Source: Skeletonema tropicum
Taxonomy: Eukaryota; Bacillariophyta; Thalassiosirophyceae; Thalassiosirales; Thalassiosiraceae
Assembly: GCA_037178625.1 (NCBI GenBank)
Contig: CM074128.1
Span: 3,596,001-3,660,000, forward strand
Reading direction: 5' to 3'
DNA length: 64,000 nt
This document shows positions 42,767 to 53,794 of this stretch, piece after piece. Position numbers and translations under genes: made by a program. Position 1 is the first letter of the stretch. Each line of letters opens with the position of its first letter. The notes under the pieces are model-generated. The model saw nothing but the letters and a program-made list of their open reading frames with translations, ran no database searches and had not been told where the DNA came from.

Positions 42767-45700
42767 ATGTCTCTCGACCGCGCCAAAAAATTCGCTATGC
42801 AGGATAGCAGTGGTGAAGGTGCACGCTTGCAAAGCTATGACACTCACAGGCCAAATCATTACACAAGTAGGGCATCACACGATTCCTCTTCCCTTGACGC
42901 TCCTTTGACGCTTTGGACACGGGAACCCTTTGGACGCCACAGTGGCGGTCCCCTTCGTGTGTCCAACATTGCGTTTGCATTTGCCACCCACCCAATAGAG
43001 ATCATGGTACAAGGACAATGCGTAGGAGTTGGCGAGCAAGATTGTTCCCACAAAGCACGGCATTATCAATTTGTCAACGAAGAAGCCGGCATGTCCGAAT
43101 ATAGCAGCAGCGGCAGCAGAAGTTCGTCACTGTATTCAAGTGGTCTCAGTGATCACTGGTTGCCAGATGATGATGCCGGCGACTCACGACCCCCACTTGA
43201 CGTCATACATACAAATAATATGGAAGAGTCCTTTGAAGATGACAAGGCAGAGATGATGGCGATGTTTATGAAAGATCATGGTAGCTTCGTCTCCTCTTCC
43301 TTAGTTGAACGAGCAAGTCTGATACAGAGCGTCGTTTGGTTGAGCCGACATGTTCCCGGTTGCGTGCTAAAGTCTCTGGTTGATGCCATCAAACGTTCAA
43401 GGAAAGAAAAAGCAAAGGCGGAGCGGCGGTGCAAGAATAGAAAGCAAACAAAAAGCTGCCATGTAGGGTCAAACTTAATCGGCACTGAAATGTTGGTGCC
43501 AGTCAAACTTGACAAGGATAGTGACGATGCCATTGGACTCGAAGAAGAACATCATTACGATCCAGACAATCACGAAGCAAGTGTGCAATACCCGAGCCAC
43601 ACCAACTTACCCATCCACTCCAACTTACCCATTTCGAAGACTCGGGACAGTGCCCTCCTCTTTGTAGACATATCTGGTTTTACAGTGATATCACAATTGC
43701 TTGACGTTGAATCTCTATCTAGCGCAATCAATTCCTACTTTCAAAAGATCATAAATGAGGTCTTATCGCGTGGAGGCGATATTTTGAAGTTCGCTGGTGA
43801 CGCTATCTTCTGCCAATGGACCGCTTCTCGGCGTAACCCTGACAAAAATTTAGAGTACTGCGTTTTACAAGCAGCACATTGCGCTGCGTCGATAGTGGCT
43901 ACTTGTTCCGATTATTTAGTTCCTGTTGCAAGTAGGAGAGGTTCTATAAGGAGAGATTCCATGAGAAGAGATTCTATGATGTCGTCCGTACATTCAACGA
44001 AATCATCTTCTCTCGAGGAAACTTTCACGAGGCGGCGGTCATCTCTGGATACATCGTCCGAAAAAGACACACCAGTTAGGAGAACTTCTCAACGTGGTCG
44101 TGTCCAACGTGGTTCCTCTGTCCGGAGTGGACTAGATCGAAACGCACCAACTCTTAACGTCAAATGCGGGATAGGAGTTGGCCGCCTTGCCGGTGTCCAC
44201 GTAGGTGATGACTTTTCTCGGAGAGAATACGTAATTCTGGGCGACCCGATAGACCAAGTTTCGAGGGCAGAAGTTGCTGCCAGTCATGGTGAAGTGTTTG
44301 CCTCACCTGAGGTAATCGAATACTTGGCGAAAGTTGGCACAGTTCAGGGTGATTGGGAGACTGCTATAAAGGAAAAGAGACCAATGAGAATAGCAACTCG
44401 GCAAGAGAAATTTTTCGAAGTTTACACCAAAGTCCGAAGAAGAAGCAGCACAATGTCTGCGTCCGCGAAGAATGTTCTCCAGCGATGCGACAATCTTGAC
44501 AATTCAGAACTCAATTGGTTAAAGCGAATGATTTCTTTATACGTCCATCCTGTGGTTGTGAATGATGACAATGAAACTACCTCTCGCTTCAAGACTGAGT
44601 CAGATGATTTGGAACGCCACATGGCCGAAGCTGAATTGCGAGACGTGTACACCTGTTTCATTTCGCCCGTCATTGATTACAGAATCACTGGAGATGATGA
44701 AGAGGATCAAAAGTTATTCAATCTATTGAATGATATTATGAATCTTGCGAGGCGACACTTAGATAGAGCATGTGGACATTTGAGACAGTTCATTGTCGAT
44801 GACAAAGGAGTTGTCTTGATCTTCACATTTGGCTTGAGGGGAAGTACTTTCCCAAATATGATCGCACATCATGCCATCCCAGTCACACTTTCTATATGCC
44901 AATCTTTGCTTGAAGAGTTAGGTATCAAGACGACGGCCGGTGCAACATTCGGAAAAGTGTACTGTGGCGTAGTTGGCGGATCTAAGAGGCATGAGTTTGC
45001 TGCTTTAGGACCATCTGTCAACCTTGCAGCAAGATTAATGTCTCCCAAAACAAACTCAGGCGTCATATTAGTGGACAAAAACGTGCGTCTACTTACAAGC
45101 CAGATCTTCTTCAAACCTTTGCCTGCAGTGAATGCAAAGGGCTATTCCGATCCAGTTCCAATATTCATGCCTGTAATGGCAGGTGACAATGAATGGGGGC
45201 ATACAAAGAGCTCTATTGTGGGAAGAAAGAAGGAAATGAAAGAAATCATGCTTGTCGCGAAGGACATAGTAATAACGAGGATACCTTCCAGGTCCAAGTT
45301 TCTGTTCATCTCGGCAGCGTCTGGTACAGGGAAAAGTACATTGCTAGTTCAGACTACTGAACGGGTTCGAGCAATGGTAAAGAAAATGAAGAAGAGCGTC
45401 ATCGTGACACGCAACATTAGCAATGATGGAGATTCCAGAGTTCCGTTCAGCTTATTTCGTTCAATTTTCAGAGATGTGTTGCTAGAAGTTAGACATGAGG
45501 ATGAGAAATCTCTTGTAGGTTCAAGGGGCAGCATGGTAGATTTCTCAGTCGAGCAGGAGTGGGATAATTTGTCATTGCGTTCACAGTCTTCAAAAAATAG
45601 TACAATAAGCACTGACATGACAAGATTTCGGTTCATCTGCGAAGAGCTGAATGCCCCATCTGAATTTGTTGATGTGGTTGGAAAACGGTTGTTAGGTCTC

Positions 45701-48299
45701 AAAAGTTCAGGGGGCATATCTAATGCGGGTAGTCCACCCGAGCTTGCAAAGATTGTTGATTTCATGGCAAACGCTTTCATTCGTTGTACTAAGCACGCCA
45801 ACCTCACACTACTAGCTCTTGATGATGTTCACTGGATGGATGAAATGTCGTGGAAAGTTGTTCAAGCAATCTTCGAGCGAGGACAGAACGTTTTGATTCT
45901 AATTGGTTCAAGGCCACCTTCGACGAATCCTTTGACAGTGGACAAAACATTTTGGTCTGAGCTGCAGAGCACATATCAAGACAATGGCCGTTACCTGGAA
46001 ATTAGCCTTCAACCGTTCAATGAAACAGAGGTGCAACAAATGATTGCATTTGCTCTTGACATTGAAGTGAATGAAATTGATAGCAGTTTCTTGCGCAATG
46101 TATCCACCACATCCGGCGGAATGCCTCATTACTTGAATTATGCTCTGGAAACTATCAAAAGAAACAATCTCACAGTCAAACTTGACAACGGTTTGATCGG
46201 CTTGAAAAGCTCAGAGGGTGATGATAGTAAGGTAAGTTTTTATCTTTCGTTTCGTCGTGCTTGTTGTTGTCTATCTTTGTTTCAGTACTCCTTCTATGTA
46301 GCTTACCGCTTTCACTTCATTTTCAGCTTGGACTTGGTTCTGTAAATGAGCTACTTTTATATAGACTAGATGCCCTCGACGCAGCAGTGCGAAATGCATT
46401 GCATCTTGCCGCAGTAATGGGGAATAATTTTGACCTGCTAGACGCTGCTTTAACATATGAACAAATGTTTCGTGTGAGGAGTTCCGACAGATTGGAGTCG
46501 GCCATGGGTCTTTGCTCACTCTTCAGCATTGCTATAGACGAGGGAATTTTAGAGCAGTCATTTGCTGTTGGAGTTGTTGCAGGAGATGAAGCATATGGTA
46601 ACGCTGCTGCTGCAGATCCCATCAATGAAGAAGAGGTACTGGGCAACGTCGCCGTATCGCTGAGAGGCCGAAAATCTCACCCATTGTTTGCGGAGAATAG
46701 ACGATATAGATTTACTCACGACTCATGGAAAACTAGCATTCTCAACATAATGCTCGACGGAAGGAAGGCAGAACTTCATGAGTATGTCGCAATAACGTTA
46801 GAACAAGAACTGGGCGAAGAAAATCACAATCAGGGCGACTTGAAACTTCAGCTGCGTATCTTAACGCACTGGAACTCCAGTGGGAATTTCGCGAAGGCTG
46901 CTGAAATTGGATTGGAGGTTGGAAGCCAAATGATGATACTCGGTTTGAACCCACAAGCTATAATGATATTCAACGATGTCCTAGATATATGGACTAGTAC
47001 TGAAGAGGAAGAGGATGAAGAAAGATATGGAGGTAAGTTATCTCGTGTCTCACTGCGTGTCTCTCTGCATGTGACCTGCATTCTAACAACACTACTTTTG
47101 TTCATTCATTTTTAGGTATTGAAGCATCTATTCTGGACTCAATAGATGTGAAAGAGCTTGAATACTTGATAAAGTTGAATATTCAAAAAGGGAAGGCATT
47201 TTCCACATTGGGACAAGGCAAAGACGGCTTTAATGCTTTTCAGAGTGCTCTTGATGTAAGTATGATGTATCTGCAACTTTTCACTATCTCATCGGATTGA
47301 TTCTCATATTGTGACAATTTTATAACGCAGATACTTCATTACGCCCCCTGTGCGTCTAATAGTGACTTTGATAGAAGTGTTTCCTTTCCTATCTTTAGCG
47401 GACTATTTGTAGTGCTGAAATTTGGAGCTGTGACGCAAGATAGCGAGTCAAGTTACGAAAAGGGCCTTTGCAAACAGTTTGTTGAACAGGCACGCCTGAA
47501 CAATGACCCAGTGCACTACGGTCGCGCACTTGCAATGGAAGGCGAAACTTTGGCTCGTTTGGGAAACTTCGAAGAAGCGCTTGAAACTCTTGATGTAATC
47601 AAGTCAATATACGACATTGAGTCACAGCATGCAGCTATATGCAAATCTTATGGGAGCGATCGTGTGGGCCAAGCATTTCACCACAGTATCAATTGGAATC
47701 ACGCGCTTAAACAGACAGATGCAGCCTTAGCTACGTGCAAGTATATCGTCGACGAAATTGTGCCAAGAAGTGACCCCAAGAACGTACACAATACTATGTG
47801 CTTGCTTTACACTGTCTTTGTCACTATGAAAGAGAATGGGATGGCGCTGGAAGCTCGTGATATATTTAACTTGAGAATCGTACAACCATTCGAGCAACAC
47901 TTTGGCTCAAACGGCACGACATTTTCCAAGCCACTGTGGAAGCCGATACTAATGCTTCTCGATTTGCAAGGTAATCAAGACAGACCAATTGATAGTATCG
48001 ACGAATACTTGGCGTGGGCTCTCGATGAGAACAATTACATTTTGAAGCCTGCAATGCTCGAGGGGGCATGGGGCAACTTTGGTCCTACTCCAACAGCTTT
48101 GCTAGCAGAGATTCCCTATTTCCTCTCACGAAGAGAGGAATGTCGCAAACATCGTAACTGTCTTCTGCAGCGTGCCATCACTCAAATGACTATTTCACTG
48201 GACAATGCGACGAGCAAAAACATGATTCTGTTTGCTCAAATGTACGCGCAAGAGAAACTCCACACTATGATTGCATTTCAGAATGAGTGTAACAAATAG
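42767..48299 (+). CDS. Soluble adenylyl cyclase, ADCY10-like
   Basis: Exons 42767-46231, 46327-47032, 47116-47255 and 47331-48299 encode 1,759 residues. The first cyclase domain starts ALLFVDISGFTVISQ with metal Asp near 301, then ILKFAGDAIFCQW with Asp near 345. The second domain contains FAALGPSVNLAARLM (about 752). A P-loop NTPase follows with SGTGKSTLL (about 850) and LALDDVHWMDE (about 1016), and helical TPR-like repeats form the tail. This order is that of bicarbonate- and calcium-responsive ADCY10; no membrane helix is evident. A Ser/Arg insert (about 385-462) inside the first cyclase domain carries RRGS, RRDS, RRRS and RRTS sites. The first ATG is 42767. Confidence 0.92.
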
Positions 48300-48332
48300 A
48301 TGAATATCATTGATTGTATATATATATATTAT

Positions 48333-50027
48333 TTATTCTTCTACCAAAGTCCTTATCCGACCACCTAATATTCCAGATTGACGAAGTTTCTCCAGTTCTG
48401 GAACTGGAGCCTTTGCGGCCAAATCGGAAATGCCATCAGCAGCTGCTGTACCTACTGACACACCCGTTCGACTCATGATATAATCGAAGAACTCATCTAC
48501 ATAATCATTGTACCCAGAGATCAACTCAACAAATGAATCGATCGACCCTGCTACACCTTGATGGAGTAAAGGACCATCCACTACATACGACAGGCTCTTC
48601 CTTTTGTCAGATTTTGGTGGCATATTCTTACTCTCCTCTTCCCCATAACTCTTCCCACTAAAATCAATCCTTGGCACATGAATGTCGCTCATTACCTCGT
48701 CGAGAGCCCCCATTATCTGCTGAAACTCATCATCCTCACTTTCATCCGCCACAACACTAAATACAGTCGATATCAATGCTGATTGTAAATCAGCTTGACT
48801 ACGTATCGAATCAAGTCCACGCTGCACCAACTTCTCGACCATTACTGGTGATGCGCACATGGCACTATCCGTATTATCATCCTCTGGATAAGACTCATTG
48901 GAAGTCAATGACGCTTCTTTCAACAAATGTTGTGTTATTTCCTCCGTTGTGGCAAATCCATCCTGTTGGTTGTGCAACAGTTTCACGACAGCCTCAGACA
49001 CCTTCGCACGAATTTCAGCAACACCCTCCTCGTCAATTGGATCCTTATCATCTCCAGAGGATAGATCTCGACGTGACAATAGTTCTTTAATGGTATCAAT
49101 CCGTTCATACAGATCGGATTCTCGCGCTGTATCTTCTGTAATAATGGCGTCATTATTATTCACTTTGGTTGCCGTTGTTGCAGCAGTCTGTTGCGGTTCA
49201 TCGACAGTAGCTTCTTCAAGTTCTGACGTTGGATTTCCTTTCGCAAGGTCCAGGAATGATGGATCACATGATGATGATGACGACGATGCATCATTCTGGA
49301 ACAACTTTAGCAATGCATGATTGGAATTACGCAAAAGGACATCATCCTCCACCAGTGCATTTAAATCTGCACTGACTCCCTGAAACAAATCTTCCATTGC
49401 ATCTCGATCCAAATCAAGGAGTGACTTGCGCGTCATGAACTGTGAGAGATGCTCCAATACTCTGTCTTTTGTTTCTTCATTGCTATGATACTGTGCAATG
49501 TCCTCTTCAAATCTCGCAGCGAATGATTCATACGCCTCAATCAACTCCTCCACATCTTTCAATGCCGTGTCAACTCCAGTAGCCTTCTGCCCCACGAGTG
49601 ATTCCAATGAGGCAATGGCCGATTGAGCACGCTTCATCGAGCTCTCTCCATGATTGGTATTGATATTGGCATTGTTGGGAAGTGGCTCGGATGATTCCAA
49701 CTCGAGGAGTAATTGTTCCAAATCGTCTTGGGTTGGTGGTACGTACACTGTCTTGACTCGACGTTTTTGCTTCTTGCCTTGCTCTTTCATTCGTTTCGGA
49801 ATTGCTGCTGCTGCTTTGGTATCACCACCACCACTGGTCAATGACGATCCAGAAGTAGCAGTGGTGGTAGTAGTAGCACCACCAAAATAGGACGCCAAGA
49901 CAACCGCATGTGTAAAAATGACATTAATTATGGATAGCCCGAGAAAGGCCGGAATGAAGGTTACTATTATCAAGACGACCTTTTTGAACTCTGGCTTGTG
50001 AAGCAGCTGCTGTATGAGGGTGCTCAT
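48333..50027 (-). CDS. Membrane-anchored hypothetical protein
   Basis: A single exon of 564 residues from the ATG at 50027; an upstream frame to 50135 has a poor start. A hydrophobic helix (about 15-45, VVLIIVTFIPAFLGLSIINV) lies near the N-terminus. A basic KKQKRRVKTVYVPP segment and long acidic, helical stretches with Ser/Asp runs follow. The C-terminus (about 480-564) is more ordered, with FVELISGYNDYVDEFFDYIM. I do not recognise the family. It may be anchored in the ER or outer membrane with a large cytosolic part. It starts 259 bp from the divergent proteasome gene. Confidence 0.65.
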   Translation of the reverse strand: MSTLIQQLLHKPEFKKVVLIIVTFIPAFLGLSIINVIFTHAVVLASYFGGATTTTTATSGSSLTSGGGDTKAAAAIPKRMKEQGKKQKRRVKTVYVPPTQDDLEQLLLELESSEPLPNNANINTNHGESSMKRAQSAIASLESLVGQKATGVDTALKDVEELIEAYESFAARFEEDIAQYHSNEETKDRVLEHLSQFMTRKSLLDLDRDAMEDLFQGVSADLNALVEDDVLLRNSNHALLKLFQNDASSSSSSCDPSFLDLAKGNPTSELEEATVDEPQQTAATTATKVNNNDAIITEDTARESDLYERIDTIKELLSRRDLSSGDDKDPIDEEGVAEIRAKVSEAVVKLLHNQQDGFATTEEITQHLLKEASLTSNESYPEDDNTDSAMCASPVMVEKLVQRGLDSIRSQADLQSALISTVFSVVADESEDDEFQQIMGALDEVMSDIHVPRIDFSGKSYGEEESKNMPPKSDKRKSLSYVVDGPLLHQGVAGSIDSFVELISGYNDYVDEFFDYIMSRTGVSVGTAAADGISDLAAKAPVPELEKLRQSGILGGRIRTLVEE

Positions 50028-50286
50028 GATGTTATGGTTAGGGAGCGAGTCGTCGGCTTTGTGGGGGTAGGTGGCTGTTGGCGGCCATTGACAGAGTGTA
50101 GACTGCAGGGGAGTGCTTTTGGAAGGGCGGTGCATGCCATGCCAATGAATCTACAGCTGGGACTCCACGAACATTGCGACTCTACCTTCATGCCGTTTTC
50201 GATTGCAATCTTTGATGATCTTTGTCGCCACTACGATCATCATCTAAACCTACCAACTATCTACATCACTATCGAATTATATAACC

Positions 50287-51310
50287 ATGGCACGCCGCTA
50301 CGATTCATCGACAACGACCTTCTCCCCCGAAGGTCGGTTACATCAGGTAGAATACGCCATTGAGGCGATCAACAACGCTGGAACGAGCGTGGGAATATTG
50401 GCCAAGGATGGTGTTGTCATGGCCTCGGAGAGGAAAATTACGAGTGGGCTCTTGGCTCCGGCGAGGGTGAGTTAGTTGCATTCATTCAGTACTATATCAT
50501 TAGAATGAATCAGTTGTGCTGACTATGTTGTTCGTGCTCTATTTTTAATCATCTGTGTCCTTTGCTCATCTCGAATCTCGTTACTTTCAATTATGTGCCT
50601 CTCTCAATCTCTTCTCTTTTCAACAATGCTCGCATGATATCGTCACCAAACAATAAAATACACCAAACTTGAAACAGACATCAGAAAAGACATACAAACT
50701 CTGCAGCCACGCAACCTGCACAGTCGCCGGCCTAACCGCCGACGCCAACATCCTCATCGACCAAGCACGTCTCCGCGCCGGACGGTACGAATATCAATAC
50801 CAAGAACCAATCCCCATTGAAAACCTCGTGGAACACGTCTGCAACTACAAACAGGCATACACTCAGTACGGAGGGTTGCGTCCCTTTGGTGTCGCGTTCT
50901 TGTTTGCGGGATATGATGAGACGCATGGATTTCAATTGTATCAGTCGGACCCGAGTGGGAATTATAGTGGGTGGAAGGCAACTGTGATAGGGGCCAATAA
51001 TCAAGCGGGGAAGAGTTTGCTCAAAACTGACTATGGGACGAAGAAGGAGGGGGGAGATGATGAAATGAAGACGGATGAGGCGGCTGGACCGGAGATTGAA
51101 ATGCCAAATGTTGCCGAGGCGTGTCGTTTGGCGGTCAAGGTACTCAATAAAACTATGGATGGGGCAGTGGCGTCACCGGAGAAATTGGAGTTGTTTGTTA
51201 TGTCATTGGATGAGGATGGAAAGTGTGTACACAAGACTTTGTCGGAAGAGGAAGCCAAGGCTGTGATTGCTGAGGTTGAGGCGGAGACTGCTGCTGCTGG
51301 GGATACATAA
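50287..51310 (+). CDS. 20S proteasome subunit alpha type 4 (alpha-3)
   Basis: Exons 50287-50466 and 50678-51310 encode 270 residues. The N-terminal gate sequence [20 protein letters not shown] and VEYAIEAI are the proteasome alpha signature. [37 protein letters not shown] and [22 protein letters not shown] fit the PSMA4 type. An acidic, non-conserved loop of about 20 residues lies near 180-200. The subunit belongs to the outer ring and gate of the 20S core. The 211-bp intron has GTGAGT...CAG borders. Confidence 0.94.
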
Positions 51311-51573
51311 AGAGAACAACTATGATGCGAAACACAACATTCTACAGCTGTGATTTACTGCAGGCTCGGAAGAAGAAGAGTTAAGAGCATAACTTTTTAT
51401 TATTGCACTCGTTTGAATGATAGTATGAGTATGGTACTACTCGATACGGAATACGATATAAATATTTTCCACTCTTTTGTTTTTGTAGAGCGAAGAATTT
51501 AAAAATTTCCATCATTTTCAGTCGAGCATTGGTTGACACGTCTCCATCTTGATCGCTTCATCCTCATGGAGCC
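51311..51573. other. Intergenic
   Basis: 263 bp between two genes on the same strand. No feature recognised. Confidence 0.4.
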
Positions 51574-52426
51574 ATGAGCGCAATCAAAAAAGATGGATCC
51601 CTCAACATGTCAATGCTAGAGCAGCAGGTTAGAGAAGACATGGCAATTTACTCCAAGTCGAGGGCCGAGGACGAAATGAAGAAGCGAGCTCTTCACGCGT
51701 GCAAAGACTACACAGAATTTCAGAATCTCGTCTCTGTTTCACAGCTGAAACCAATCTCTTCCGATGATGTTTCTAGCTTGTTTAATGGCAGTTCTGGGCT
51801 GTCTCCAACGTTTCGCAATCGGACTGTTCATGGAGCAGCTGATTCGCAGAGTGGTATCGGATGCCTCAATGGTTACATCGACGAGAAGAAGAAGGGTGCG
51901 AATGGCGAAAACAAGAAGAAGACTGTAGATGTAGAGATGACGGCAAAGATTAATTGGCTCCTCCACCAAATCATCAAGGGACACATACAACTTTTTAGCT
52001 CAATGGAGACGGAAATGCTCATCGTCGGCGAGAGATACCCTTTTGTTCCTGGCGCAGATGAAAGAGGAACCAGAAAAGACATGTCGGCAGTATTTTTCAA
52101 CAGATGTTGATAGCGATGTCGTAGGAGATATTGTGGGTGCATTGCACCTGTTAATGTGCATTGCCGTGAATAAGAGTAAATGCAATGACGTCGTCGTCGC
52201 TGAGTCGATCACTGACTTGTTAGAAGTGCCGAAGTCGACAAAATTGATTTCAAGCTGGCTCAAGGCAATGACGGGATGTGGAAGGTTCGATTTGGCTATA
52301 TCATTCTTGACAGCAAAACAAGAACTACAACTGAAAGAGATTGTAGAATTTGTCAAAAATTCCATCTACACCGAGGATGCAGATGTTGATTACCTATGCC
52401 GATACAACGACTTGTTCAAGAGTTAA
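51574..52426 (+). CDS. CCDC103-like dynein attachment factor with one +1 frameshift
   Basis: About 283 residues if one base near 52030 is skipped. The N-terminal part (about 15-70) matches the dynein attachment factor motif: AIYSKSRAEDEMKKRALHAC, then YTEFQNLVSVSQLKPI. The second frame holds an RPAP3_C-type helical domain: LAQMKEEPEKTCRQYFS, DVVGDIVGALHLL, and SSWLKAMTGCGRFDLAISFL. This pairing is that of CCDC103/DNAAF19, needed to build and attach outer dynein arms. A centric diatom with flagellate sperm would need it. As written, the first frame ends at 52110 and the second frame continues to 52426. A 34-nt GT...CAG stretch also restores the frame but is too short for a credible intron. Confidence 0.72.
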
Positions 52427-52448
52427 AGCTTCTATCTATGTATGTACC

Positions 52449-53417
52449 TTACATCTCAAAATCGGATGATATGTCCTTGTATTTCTCTCTGAGCATCAAC
52501 GCGTATTTATTGTCCCCATTGTACCAATTGATAACGAAACGAGGCGTCCGTAACACGTTGGTAACTTTGTAATGATGATAAATATGACCAAAGACAATTC
52601 CCAAAAAGTCAAGAATTGGCACCTCTCCTTCGAGCAAGAATGTTTGTCCCAAGAAGAACCAGGGCAGTAACTCTGCTCGAGTATTGAACAATTCAAACAT
52701 GTTGACTTCTAATCCTTCGTGGTACCGACTCCATACGTATACGAGGAATGTGCTCAAGTTGTGCCCTAAAAATCGTGGACTCAATCCTAGCATGGTATAT
52801 CCCCCCACCATCATTACTGATCCGAATAGCATCATAAGCCAGAAATCATAGGGATTGCTGTGATTTAATCTTTCTAACGTTGACATGTAAGTCCATACAA
52901 AGTGAGCTGTCATGAGATACCCAAGTCCCAATGGTCCAAAGTTGAGAAAGGCCGTAAGAGGTCTCCAAATCTGTAATTTTGTCAATGTTGGTTTCCAATC
53001 GAGTTGCAGTATCGATGGGAAGTCATTCTTGTTGCTCACGTATCCCAGGAGAGCAGCACCAAATGAGGCAGTTAGATATGCCTTGGTGAGAGGAGGAGTT
53101 TTGTGGTATGCATCGACTATCTGCGTGAGGGTGTTATCATCTCCAAAATCATCTTCTGCGGCGTCAAAATCAAACATGTCATCGTCATCGAAGTCGAAAT
53201 CGGAGTCGTCAAAGTCGTAATCATCATCGGTGTCGTCATCGAATGATCCTCCTCGGATAGATGACAGCAAAACCGATGCTCTGTGATCTTCTAATTGCAA
53301 CTTATTGTTTTGTATTCTAATAAATGAAGGAGGTTGTGCGATAGATCGAGCACTGGCCGCTACAAGCAGCACGAATGCATATGCTATCATGAAAAGAGTT
53401 TTGTACATCTGATGCAT
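52449..53417 (-). CDS. Derlin (Der1) family protein with signal peptide
   Basis: A single exon of 322 residues. The first 25 residues form a signal peptide (TLFMIAYAFVLLVAASA). Then come a basic short segment and an acidic run of Asp/Phe repeats (about 58-95). The Derlin domain (about 105-290) has TPPLTKAYLTASFGAALL, LTKLQIWRPLTAFLNFGPLG and FGHIYHHYK near its end. Ordinary ER Derlins lack a cleavable presequence. The presequence, and the absence of an aromatic residue after the cleavage site, fit the symbiont-specific sDer1 of the periplastid import machine SELMA. An ER Derlin with an unusual N-terminus is the alternative. Confidence 0.82.
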   Translation of the reverse strand: MHQMYKTLFMIAYAFVLLVAASARSIAQPPSFIRIQNNKLQLEDHRASVLLSSIRGGSFDDDTDDDYDFDDSDFDFDDDDMFDFDAAEDDFGDDNTLTQIVDAYHKTPPLTKAYLTASFGAALLGYVSNKNDFPSILQLDWKPTLTKLQIWRPLTAFLNFGPLGLGYLMTAHFVWTYMSTLERLNHSNPYDFWLMMLFGSVMMVGGYTMLGLSPRFLGHNLSTFLVYVWSRYHEGLEVNMFELFNTRAELLPWFFLGQTFLLEGEVPILDFLGIVFGHIYHHYKVTNVLRTPRFVINWYNGDNKYALMLREKYKDISSDFEM

Positions 53418-53794
53418 TTTTGCATTTATTGATACGATCCGATCGACACTAACAGCACTAGAAAGAAAGTTTTAATTCTGGACCGCCTATCCGAATGAAG
53501 CTTCCGAGCTCTGTATTACTCCTATAGCCTTCCTCTAGCTATCTATCATGTAGTGAGAAGCACGTTGCTTCAAATAATCACTGTCGCTCGGCGGGCGCTC
53601 GGATCGGCTTCATCGTCATCCAGCGACTGTCTACGTGGAAGCCATTGCGTGCAAAAATTGAAAAAGAGGTGGGTGTGAGGTGTGACGTAAAGACCATGTT
53701 CATCGCCGCGGCCATCAAACTCAAAACGAACGCAGCTAATAAGCAACGAATGCTTTTGTATCGCTGACGCCACAATACAACTCCCCAATTAACC
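53418..53794. other. Divergent intergenic region, Derlin and S1 genes
   Basis: 377 bp between the starts of two genes for plastid-related proteins. It probably contains both promoters. No binding site recognised. Confidence 0.4.

Noticed and set aside
51993..52050. A 34-nt GT...AG micro-intron as the cause of the CCDC103 frame change
   Set aside because: It is far shorter than other introns in the window (78 bp or more), and it would remove residues that fit the second domain.
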